Shown: piece after piece, positions 24,509-34,850 of the stretch
Position numbering within the stretch: the stretch's first letter is position 1
How the letters are laid out: each line of letters starts with the position of its first letter
DNA from: Glandiceps talaboti
Taxonomy: Eukaryota; Hemichordata; Enteropneusta; Spengelidae
Assembly: GCF_964340395.1 (NCBI RefSeq)
Contig: NC_135571.1
Location: forward strand, 14,557,046-14,621,045
Length of the DNA stretch: 64,000 nucleotides
Reading direction: 5' to 3'
Translations under genes and position numbers: made by a program
The notes under the pieces: generated by a model
The model's database searches: none
Seen by the model: the letters and a program-made list of their open reading frames with translations, nothing else
What the model was told of the DNA's origin: nothing

Positions 24509-25082
24509 TTTCTCTCTAAGGCCTCCAAACTAGTGAGATTGTATCACCAAACAGCAGTGACGAATGACATAAAACATTTATGTCTGATGACGTAACAGCA
24601 GTGATGAAATCAAAGAATTATGTTTGTCATATCAAGCTTCGACCTTTAAAATATAAATTGTGTCCCACCTGACATGCATGATGTATTTCAGTCAAGTAAG
24701 AAAGAATATGTCTAATGGTTTTCACAACTACGCTTTCCTTCGGACTATCCATGTCATGTAATAAGATATATATCTCGGCAACTTTAAAGTTACAAGAACT
24801 CAAACTCTAGCACGGTTTTCTTTGTAATGGGTAAACTAGTATAAAAGTTTGTACATCATTGAGTGTTTGTTTGGTGTGATAATGTACAAGAAGATAAGAG
24901 ATAAAGCAAACTGTCGTAGTAACTGATACCTTGGTAATTATGACATTACTGGTGTTTTAATTTAGATGAGAGAAAAGTTGATAAGATCTCTATATTTAGT
25001 CAATAAAGAGAGAAATATATATAGCTGATAGAGAGAAAACTAGCCAGGGACAGAAGGAAAAAAACGTTTTATATCACCCAAA
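24509..25082. other. Unique DNA, nothing recognised
   Basis: AT-rich sequence without repeats or recognisable coding potential. Confidence 0.55.
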
Positions 25083-25083
25083 A

Positions 25084-25165
<82 letters not shown>
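25083..25165. repeat. (AATC)n microsatellite
   Basis: About 20 uninterrupted AATC units. Confidence 0.98.
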
Positions 25166-25166
<1 letters not shown>

Positions 25167-25336
25167 TACACGCTCACTATCCTATGTGCATAAAACTAAT
25201 GTAGAAATGGTTCAATGTGGATATATGCCGTGATTCATATCACATAGCATCAAATCACATTATCATGTCACATTACCATATATCATGTATTATATTATAT
25301 CATGCTACTATGCGCCATTCTGATTGGATAATAACT

Positions 25337-25380
25337 GTGGTAAAATCCCATTTTACCACGGCTGGCAGTGGTAAAATGGG
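25337..25380. repeat. Hairpin with 10-bp arms and a third arm copy
   Basis: GTGGTAAAAT (25337-25346), CCC, ATTTTACCAC (25350-25359), then GTGGTAAAATGGG at 25368-25380. The third copy allows alternative pairings. Confidence 0.9.
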
Positions 25381-26191
25381 CCCCTAAACTAGCATATGAA
25401 TAGTACATACAAGCTGAATGTGTTCGTTCTTATACCAATAAGTTAACACTTCCCCAGAGTAAAGGTGTGTCAGGTATCCAGTACAATAGTTTGGGTTACA
25501 GTAGTCCAAATAATTCCACTGATGACCTTGCGATCGAAAGCAACGATCGATCAGTGGCTTCAACATCACTGATAAGGTACAAGTTCTCCCCATGCAACGA
25601 GCCGTCTCAGCGTCCTACTCTCGTTACGCGTTGAATCAAGCAACACCGATTTAACTTTTAACCATCAGTCAAGGTGCGTCAGGATTATTTCAAAACTGTA
25701 CATTTTCAGGTTCAGTCAATGTTCAATTTGTTATCCATTAAATTAAAGTAGACTGTGTAACGTCGCGTCTCTGACTTACTGTCTCGCGCTTTCTACGATT
25801 CAACTGATTCAATGCCGAGATATCTATTTTTAGCAGTGTACAAGATTGTATTGTTCTTATGTAAATATCCAAACAAAATTGTTACTTTCTTTGACCTCTT
25901 GCCCCGTTTTCTTTGTTGCTAGTTTTCAATGCGTTTTCGTTATGCATTATATGATGTAAATAAAGTAATTTATCAATGCAATGCAATGCATTGCAATGCA
26001 GTGTATGGTTTGTGTTCATGCAGTGTGTGTGGGGGCTACATGAACGTATCCACTCATTAAAATATGCTCGTTCCCGACGATGTATTACCGACGATCTTTT
26101 TCTGTACGTGCGAATTCACCTTTTCGGGCATATAAATAACCACAGAATCACATTTAGAAGAAATAGACACACATTTTGATATAATATAATA
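25381..26191. other. Unique DNA, nothing recognised
   Basis: Contains the short word cluster AATGCAATGCATTGCAATGCA at about 25976-25998. No gene or transposon identified. Confidence 0.5.
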
Positions 26192-26331
26192 GCAATAACT
26201 CCCTCCGAAGGCGGGTATACACTCGAATTTGGTACAATTCGCTCCATATAGCACTCGCCATTCGGCTCGTGCTATATGTCGCGAATTGTACCAAAATCTC
26301 GTGTATACCCGCCTTCGGCGGGGGTTATTGC
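26192..26331. mobile_element. 140-bp foldback (MITE-like) element
   Basis: Two ~60-bp arms form a long imperfect inverted repeat: GCAATAACTCCCTCCGAAGG at the left pairs with CCTTCGGCGGGGGTTATTGC at the right, and GGTACAATTCGC with GCGAATTGTACC. The loop between the arms is about 14-20 bases. The outer ends are GCAATAACT and its complement. No transposase is encoded, and target duplications are unclear because the flanks are AT-rich. Confidence 0.88.
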
Positions 26332-26337
26332 TTAAAT

Positions 26338-26675
26338 ATATCATATCACATAACATCAAATCATATCATATCGTATATATCATCATATTTCGTATCATAT
26401 CATATATCATATCATATCCTATCATATCATATCATATCCTATCATATCATATCATATCATATCATATCATATCATATCATATCATATCATATCATATCAT
26501 ATCATATCATATCATATCATATCATATCATATCATATTATATAAGATTACATCACATCACATCACATCACATCACATCACATCATATCATATCATATCAT
26601 ATCATATCATATCATATCATATCATATCATATCATATCATATCATATATCATATCATATCATATATCATATCATC
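26338..26675. repeat. (CATAT)n pentanucleotide array
   Basis: About 330 bp of ATCAT/CATAT units, interrupted by a CACAT block near 26550-26585. It begins immediately after the foldback element. The Ser/Tyr/His/Ile ORFs here are artefacts. Confidence 0.97.
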
Positions 26676-26839
26676 TTAAGGCTCATCAGAGGTCAATCAA
26701 CTTCATCTTAGCTCATTCCTGGTAGCTTATGTTGGTTAAAATGAAACGTAAGTTTCGCAAAATATTTCCAATTTTGTCTAGAAAATCTCTAAGCAGTAAC
26801 TGAAATAGTTCACAGTTTGTGAAGTGACGACGCCATCCT

Positions 26840-27300
26840 TAAGAAATTGTTTAATTGCCAATCGTTAATTATGCAAATTACTTATTAAAATCAAAAGGCA
26901 CGCCATCAGGCGTTAGAGGACGTGTGTGTTTTGTCATCATCAATGTATATGAAATTTGTAGCTTTGTCTAAATACCAATAAATCGTCAATTATGACTATT
27001 ACTCAAAATAAAAAGTTACATCTGAACGTGTACTTTGTCATTTTCAGTATGTACTATATTTTATAAAAAATTGAAGAGTAAATTCTTACAAATTGCCTTA
27101 TTGCCAATAACCATTAATTATCCAAATTACTCAATCTAAAACTACACCGACAAGCATTGTAAGACACACGGAAATTGTTATGACATATGCACCAAATTAT
27201 AAAATAAAATAGATGCTTGTATTCCTAAGACATTGTCTAATTACCGATAATTGGTCGAAATATTCAAGATCACTGAATAGGTTATGTTAAGCGTCATAAA
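26840..27300 (+). repeat. Dispersed AT-rich repeat, three to four ~135-bp units
   Basis: Successive blocks carry AATTGCCNATNNTTAATTATG, CAAATTACT, an ACAYGTGTGT-type word, CATCAATGTATATGAAATTT and a TTCTTAAGANATTG-type word, repeating at roughly 130-140 bp. Same family as 46.6 kb. No ORF. Confidence 0.7.
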
Positions 27301-27531
27301 TAACGTTACCATCAAATCACAAACAAATTGTATTAACCGTAATAGACTGACATAATGCAGAACGTATTTTCATGTGAATCGCTGAGAGTTTCAGAGCAGC
27401 ATGTGTTGTTGGTAATATATACATATAGTAGGTCCCATGTGTCGTATGTATAAGGTAACTTTCTTCCGTTGTAAGGTGAGACCTTTGTGATATAAGCTTT
27501 AAATCAGAACACTGTATGATGCAGACCTCAC

Positions 27532-27772
27532 TTTCCTCGATATATATGTGACACTCCCCCCTGTGACATGGACCAAGAATCTTAAAACAGGTTTTGTGAC
27601 AACACCAGGTTATATCTGTGCAAAAGAGAGGTGTTTCAGTGCCAATATTCCCCTGTTGGATATGGGCCAGATTCTGTTTGGGACACATGTTGCATCTCAT
27701 ATCAGCCACAAAACATGAATCATGTGCACATAACATGTCTCTTGCTTGTTTGTGTGACAAGGACGTTATCTT
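27532..27772 (-). CDS. Weak candidate Cys-rich internal exon
   Basis: On the minus strand a pyrimidine-rich acceptor (TCTTCTGTGTCCTACAG, AG at 27773-27774) is followed by an open frame of 80 codons, then a possible donor (GAAA then GTGAGG at 27531). The frame carries ten Cys (for example DMRCNMCPK, WCCHKTCFKILGPCHRGEC), as in a disulphide-rich extracellular domain. The frame stays open to 27317 (147 codons from the first ATG). I do not recognise the family and see no partner exon. The acceptor lies at the edge of a tandem array. Confidence 0.27.
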
Positions 27773-27797
27773 CTGTAGGACACAGAAGACATTTAGG

Positions 27798-28945
27798 ACC
27801 TGGTTAACTTCTCTGTGAAACTAACCTGTTTAATACATTTATGAAACAAACCTAGATTTGTATGAACCACACCTGGTTAACTTCTGTGTGAAACACATTT
27901 GTTTAATTTATTTGTCCAGGTGAAAAAACACCTGATTAATTTCTGTGTTAAACATACCTGATTAATTTCCGTGTGAAACATACCTGATTAATTTCTGTGT
28001 TAAACATACCTGATTAATTTCCGTGTGAAACATACCTGATTAATTTCTGTGTTAAACTTACCTGATTAATTTCCGTTTGAAACATACCTGATTAATTTCT
28101 GTGTTAAACATACCTGATTAATTTCCGTTTGAAACATACCTGATTAATTTCTATGTTAAACATACCTGATTAATTTCTGTGTTAAACATACCTGATTAAT
28201 TTCTATGCTAAACATACCTGATTAATTTCTGTGTTAAACATACCTGATTAATTTCCGTTTGAAACATACCTGATTAATTTCTGTGTGAAACATACCTGAT
28301 TAATTTCTGTGTGAAACATATCTGATTAATTTCAGTGTTAAACACACCTGGTTAATTTCTGTGTGAAACATACTTTATTAATTTATATGTTAAACATACC
28401 TGATTAATTGCCGTTTGAAACATACCTGATTAATTGCCGTTTGAAACATACCTGATCAATTTCCGTTTGAAACATACCTGATTAATTTCTATGTTCAACA
28501 TACCTGATTAATTTCTATGTTAAACATACCTGATTAATTTCTGTGTTAAACATACCTGATTAATTTCTGTGTTAAACATACCTGATTAATTTCTATGTTA
28601 AACATACCTGATTAATTTCCGTTTGAAACATAACTGATTAACTTCTGTGTTAAACATACCTGATTAATGTCTGTGTTAAACATACCTGATTAATTTCTGT
28701 GTTAAACATACCTGATTAATTTCTATGTTAAACATACCTGATTAATTTCTGTGTGAAACATACCTGATTAATTTCTGTGTTAAACATACCTGATTAATTT
28801 CTGTGTTAAACATACCTGATTAATTTGTGTGTTAAACATACCTGATTAATATCCGATTGAAACATACCTGATTAATTTCTGTGTGAAACATACCTGATTA
28901 ATTTCTGTGTGAAACATATCTGATTAATTTCAGTGTTAAACACAC
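27798..28945. repeat. 26-bp minisatellite, about 40 copies
   Basis: The unit is ACCTGATTAATTTCTGTGTT plus AAACAT, with variants TCCGTTTG, TCTATGTT and TCTGTGTG. The first few units (27798-27930) are longer and degenerate. No long ORF because the unit contains stops. Confidence 0.95.
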
Positions 28946-29680
28946 CTGGTTAATTTCTGTGTCATGGTTAAACACACCTGGTTATTTCTATGTCATGGTT
29001 AAACACACCTGGTTATTTCTATGTCATGGTTAAACACACCTGGTTAATTTCTATGTCATGGTTAAACACACCTGGTTAATTTCTATGTCATGGTTAAACA
29101 CACCTGGTTAATTTCTATGTCATGGTTAAACACACCTGGTTAATTTCTATGTCATGGTTAAACACACCTGGTTATTTCTATGTCATGGTTAAACACACCT
29201 GGTTAATTTCTATGTCATGGTGAAACATGCCTGGTTAATTTCTGTGTCATGGTCAAACACACCTGGTTAATTTCTGTGTCATGGTGAAACATGCCTGGTT
29301 AATTTCTATGTCATGGTTAAACACACCTGGTTAATTTCTGTGTCATGGTGAAACATGCCTGGTTAATTTCTATGTCATGGTGAAATATGCCTGGTTAATT
29401 TCTGTGTCATGGTTAAACACACCTGGTTAATTTCTGTGTCATGGTGAAACATGCCTGGTTAATTTCTGTGTCATGGTGAAACATGCCTGGTTAATTTCTA
29501 TGTCATGGTTAAACACACCTGGTTAATTTCTATGTCATGGTGAAACATGCCTGGTTAATTTTGAGTCACGGTGAATCAGACACAGACACACACCTGGTTA
29601 ATTTCTATGTCATGGTGAAACAAGCCTGGTTAATTTTGAGTCACGGTGAATCAGACACAGACACACACCTGGTTAATTTC
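28946..29680. repeat. 32-bp minisatellite, about 22 copies, derived from the 26-bp array
   Basis: The unit is ACCTGGTTAATTTCTATGTC plus ATGGTTAAACAC. Aligned to the 26-bp unit it has a 6-bp insertion (CATGGT) and GAT changed to GGT. Near 29565-29680 two copies of a longer form include CACGGTGAATCAGACACAGA. Confidence 0.94.
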
Positions 29681-30644
29681 TGTGTCAGGGTTGTGTGTGA
29701 CACAGACACTTCTCAGGTGTTGTGTGTGTCGTACAAACGTGACATAGACTCGGCCGTCCGTTTGACATAGATTTTTCTTGTGTCTCCTGACTGGGTCTTT
29801 TGTGTGATCTCAATTAGGATTCACATGTCACATGCGCTCAATACTATATAACCTGTCTGTTAAAGACCAGGTTCTGTGGTGATACATACCATATATGAAC
29901 CTGTGTTACGTAGAGTGGCCCTAGAATTGAACTAAGACATGTGTCATGTGTTCAATAACGTAGGCAGGGTATACTATCTCAATCATCCCTCAAATAATCA
30001 TACAGGACTCACGACTTTACTAAATGGCTTCTTCCTTCGATATTTACGATCATTAGTGGATATTGTTCAGTACGAGTATCTACTTATTCTTTATCACAAT
30101 TGAAAAACTAGCAACAAATGGCAGCGTATTTTATGATTGAATGTTGTTAATTGTCTAAATCTTTCGCATTAACCATCTGTGACCATGTACTAATAATTAG
30201 GATTTTGTAACGACAAAAAAAATCAGCCCTAAAGTCGAAATGCTTTATTTACATATACATCAAATTATTCAGTTTTGCTGTTAACCCGGTAACAGGGGAG
30301 GGTCTAAATTTGTATACGTAGATTTGATCTACTCGTTACCCTCGACGAAAACTGTACGATGTGTCACCATTTAAATTTCAATTAGTCCTGTGCGTCTTAT
30401 ACACCCGTAATTACATTATGAACTCCTGTATCGTCAACGAACGGTCACGTGATATGTTTTCAACCTTTCAAGTGATGAAAGTTCCCAAGTAACGTACAAT
30501 GAAATAATTATCTTAAGTGACGTTACACATAACCTTTTCCAAGGAGGCACAGAACAACGACGCCTGCAGGTAAAGCAAAGTCAGATATCATTTTGTTTGT
30601 TATTATCCTGAGATAAGGTAAAAGGTGAACACATTGTTAAATAG
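29681..30644. other. Unique DNA, nothing recognised
   Basis: No repeats, recognisable coding or RNA genes. A run of seven A lies near 30223. Confidence 0.55.
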
Positions 30645-30682
30645 CTATATAGTAGTACCCTGCAATGTATAACTTAGACAGT

Positions 30683-30717
<35 letters not shown>

Positions 30718-30900
30718 TATATAGTTATATACTAGCATCATGCAATGTATAACTTAGACAGTGTGTGTGATATATAGTTATAAACTAGCATCCTGCAATG
30801 TGTAACTTAGACACAGTGTGTGTGGGGGGGGGGGCATATAGCTATGTGTACTAGTATCCTGTGAATTGTGACTGAGACAGTGTGTGTGTGTGTGTGACGT
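30645..30900. repeat. ~65-75-bp repeat with a GT microsatellite in each unit, four copies
   Basis: Four blocks of CCTGCAATGTATAACTTAGA-type sequence, each followed by CAGTG(TG)n of different length and an ATATAGTTATANACTAG lead-in. The first GT tract is the longest (about 30 bp) and the third is followed by a G run. Confidence 0.9.
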
Positions 30901-32257
30901 ACAGTGATTGAGAGGATACTAGATAGGAAACCATTGTAACAAAAGTGCCATGTGTCATTTATAATTCAATACGTGTACGTACTCTAGTTTGTGTCATTTT
31001 CAATTACTTCCAGTGGTAGAATTCTACTGTATCACTTATTAAAAGTTGATTAGTTTGAGAGGCAATGTATAATATAACACTGTTTGAAAGTATACAAGAG
31101 TAAGCATAGATTTTACCACAGACAAGTAACTACTTGTCTTTGATTTCACAAACTAAGGTCTGAGATAACAAATACCGGTAGCTACTAGTTCAAACCACAG
31201 GTAAATATTTATCATACGAAAAGTATTAACCTCTCTCATTCTATTCTTACCACATCTACTATACCATATCTACTATAACACATCTATTATTGTCTCTGCA
31301 ACTGACTATAGTCTTGTTATGATTATTAACAGTACACAATACAATAATTGTTTTGCAGCTAACATTACAAGGAATGGCCATATACATGTCATCCACAATA
31401 TTGATTAGCCTTCGTGATATTGTATTGAATTTGTTGTGAATTTAAGACTAAAAGTCACTTTGAATGTGTCACCAATAGAGACATAGAGGTATTCGTAATT
31501 ACCAGAAGAAAATAGTGTTGTACATACACGTCAATAGTTCCATATACTATTTAAGAGAATACATCGTAGATGACAAAGCAACATGCTATAGTTTACAACC
31601 AGGACTTTTGAACTTGGTGCTATACACTATCCAATCTGTCGATTGACAGTTAATGGTCCAATGCCGAAGTACGGTACTGACATACAAATTAAAGTCACTT
31701 CTGACCCATAACAGAAAACCTGATGAACCTAATGTAATCAAAAGGTCAGATGGAAGATGGGTGATGAAAACATTGTCATTTACTGCCCGGCTGAGTTATT
31801 CACAAACAGAGGTTGAAATAAGCAGAACTGACAGTACGAATGAGACACTATAGTTTTTTTTTGTAATCACTCGATATGGGTCCCCAAGAGAGAGTTTATT
31901 GGTCCCCAAGAGAGAGTTAATTATTCGAGAACATTTTTAATTTATAGAGTTAATATATTGTTTATTGTCATTACTTTACACAATGAATAAGCATCTGAGT
32001 TATTTTAGCATATGGAAAACCAGCTGGAATTTCGACGACTCGTATTCCTTCTTTAAATGTTACAAATGGTCCTACTCGTTCTGCACATTGGCGGCTTTTC
32101 CAAAAAGCTTGAATTGAATTAAACAGAAACGGAAAAGTTTAATAGAAAATGAAAGAGAGCGCCCATGAAGCAACAACACGTAACGTACAAAAACCTATCG
32201 ACATAAATAGAATATACGCCCTAAAATGAATTAAAGAAATGCAAGGGTAATTATTTA
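30901..32257. other. Unique DNA, nothing recognised
   Basis: About 1.35 kb. A 66-codon plus ORF at 31653-31853 has ordinary composition but no recognised domain. GGTCCCCAAGAGAGAGTT occurs twice at about 31877 and 31901. Confidence 0.5.
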
Positions 32258-32292
32258 TAATAATAATAATAATGATAATGATAATATATATA
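32258..32292. repeat. (AAT)n/(ATG)n/(TA)n microsatellite
   Basis: Short runs of TAA, TGATAA and TA. Confidence 0.9.
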
Positions 32293-32350
32293 TATTCATA
32301 TGAATGTAAGTTTCTCGCTGGAGAGAACAGTGCTGGATGCAAACACTAAG

Positions 32351-32423
32351 GAATAAGGATGTAATAAGTCATTACTCAGAGTTTCACGCTTCGACCGTCT
32401 GAAGATCGCTCGAAGCGTGATAA
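32351..32423 (-). ncRNA. Hairpin with hammerhead-like words, probable Penelope-like terminal fragment
   Basis: CACGCTTCGA (32385-32394) and TCGAAGCGTG (32410-32419) form a 10-bp perfect stem around CCGTCTGAAGATCGC. On the minus strand GCGTGAAACTC is followed by TTATTACATCCTTATTC, the same words that follow the GIY-YIG relic at 57414-57440. On the plus strand CGTCTGAAGATCGCT also matches 57394-57408. Penelope-like elements are known to carry hammerhead ribozymes in their terminal repeats; CTGAAGA fits the CUGANGA core box and GAAAC the second core box. The two halves lie on opposite strands here, so an intact ribozyme is unlikely. Confidence 0.5.
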
Positions 32424-32620
<197 letters not shown>

Positions 32621-33295
32621 TGCGAAGATATGATAAGATTACTGGACAGTATTTTTTTTAATTATGTAGGATTTAACTTGAAGCGAGAGTTGTGTGTCAA
32701 ATCACAGCCGTGTCCACAACACATGTTCTAAGTTAATCAACAACTAATTCAACACAGAATTGGGTTGAATACATTAAAGCTACAATGTAGGGTGATAGAG
32801 CTATTGGTATGTGTGAATCCCACTTGACTGCGATGCTTTAGTTGATAACATTCCTGTCCATCCTGAGTGTACTAAAATATTTATAGTCCTAAGCATCGAA
32901 GTCATCACCACGATAAGACATTGTGACTAATACTATGAATACACAATGGACAACCTTACTTTTTGGTTTGGTGACGTCATGCAGTCTATTGGGCATTAAC
33001 ATTAATGTTCTACAAGGTGTAACTATTGGTAATATTCTCTACACTTTAAAATTGAGAATCAATTTGTTATTCTTTTCGCTTAAGTACGTCTAGTAATGAC
33101 TCGACATACATCATATAAGTGTGCGCCAAACATTTAAAATATATTGTTTTTGAAAACAGGGTTTGAAGGTTATTGTGAAATTAAACTTAGTGAAAGTGAT
33201 ATGGAAGCTAATGATGCTGTTTTCAATATGGTGTTAATTAGTTTGTAATCTTCTAGTATACATTGTCATGACAAGTAAATGACATTTGAACAGTG
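32621..33295. other. Unique DNA, nothing recognised
   Basis: AT-rich, no repeat period or recognisable ORF. Confidence 0.55.
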
Positions 33296-34765
33296 TTAGA
33301 CACAGTCAGTTTGGTTATAGACACATACATTTCGGTTATAGACAGTTCGGTTCTAGACAAATTCAGTTTGGTTATAGACAGTCCGGTTATAGACACATAC
33401 ATTTCATTTCTAGACAGTTCGGTTCTAGACACAGTCAGTTCGGTTATAGACAGTTCGGTTATAGACAGTTCGGTTATAGACAGTATTTCGGTTATAGACA
33501 GTTTGGTTATAGACACAGTCAGTTCGGTTATAGTCAGTTCGGTTATATACTCAGTCAGTTCGGTTATAGACAGTTCTGTTCTAGACACATACATCACGGT
33601 TATAGAAGTTCGGTTATAGACAGTTCGGTTATAGTCAGTTCTGTTCTAGACAGTTCGGTTATAGACAGTTCGGTTCTAGACATATACATTTTGGCTCTAG
33701 ACAGTTCGGTTATAGACACATACGTTTCGGTTATAGTCAGTTCAGTTATAGACATACATTTTGGTTTTAGACATTTCGGTTCTAGACACATATATTTCGG
33801 TTATAGACAGTTCAGTTATAGACACATACATTTCGGTTTTAGACAGTTCGGTTCCAGACACCTACATTTCGGTTATAGACAGTTCGGTTATAGACACGGT
33901 CAGTTCGGTTATAGACAGTTCGGTTATAGACACATACATTTCGGTTATAGACAGTTCGGTTATAGACACATACATTTCGGTTATAGACAGTTCGGTTATA
34001 GTCAGTTCGGTTCTAGACACCTACATTTCGGTTATAGACAGTTCGGTTATAGACAGTCAGTTCTGTTATAGACACAGACATTTCGGTTATATACATTTCG
34101 GTTATAGACAGTTCGGTTATAGACACGGTCAGTTCAGTTATAGACAGTTCGGTTATAGACACATACATTTCGGTTATAGACAGTTCGGTTATAGACAGTC
34201 AGTTCTGTTATAGACACAGACATTTCGGTTATATACATTTCGGTTATGGACAGTTCGGTTATAGCTACATACATTTCGATTATGGGCACATTCAGTTCGG
34301 TTATAGACAGTCATTTCAGTTATAGTGAGTTCGGTTATGGGCACATTCAGTTCGGTTATAGTGAGTTCGGTTATGGGCACATTCAGTTCGGTTATAGTCA
34401 GTTCGGTTATGGGCACATTCAGTTCGGTTATAGACAGTTCGGTTATAGACAGTTCAGTTATAGACACATACATTTCGGTTATAGACAGTTCGGTGCTAGA
34501 CACAGTCAGTTTGGTCATAGACAGTTCGGTAATAGACACGGTCAGTTCGGTTATAGACAGTTCGGTTATAGACAGTTCGGTTATAGACACATACATTTCG
34601 GTTATAGTGAGTTCGGTTATAGACTCAGTCAGTTCGGTTATAGACAGTTCGGTTATAGACACGGTCAGTTCGGTTATAGACAGTTCGGTTAGAGACACAC
34701 ACATTTCGGTTATAGTGAGTTCGGTTATAGGCAGTCAGTTCGGTTATAGTGAGTTCGGTTATGTT
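33296..34765. repeat. Bimodal 15-bp/21-bp minisatellite, about 85 units
   Basis: Units are TTCGGTTATAGACAG (15 bp) and TTCGGTTATAGACACATACAT (21 bp), with 18-bp forms (ACACGGTCAG) and CTAGACA variants in irregular order. All unit lengths are multiples of three, so two plus frames and one minus frame stay open (FGYRQ/FGYRHIH, SVIDS/SVIDTYI, SITEL). A block ending CAGTTCTGTTATAGACACAG occurs near 34060 and 34200, suggesting a local ~142-bp duplication. The ORFs are array artefacts. Confidence 0.95.
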
Positions 34766-34850
34766 GACCTGGGCATTGACTTAGAATTGACCCTTGACCC
34801 CTAATCAAAACATGTGCATGTCAATCACCGAGTGTTTACTTTGTATCTAA

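Noticed and set aside
31653-31853. 66-codon plus-strand ORF
   Set aside because: Too short and unrecognised; nothing around it suggests a gene.
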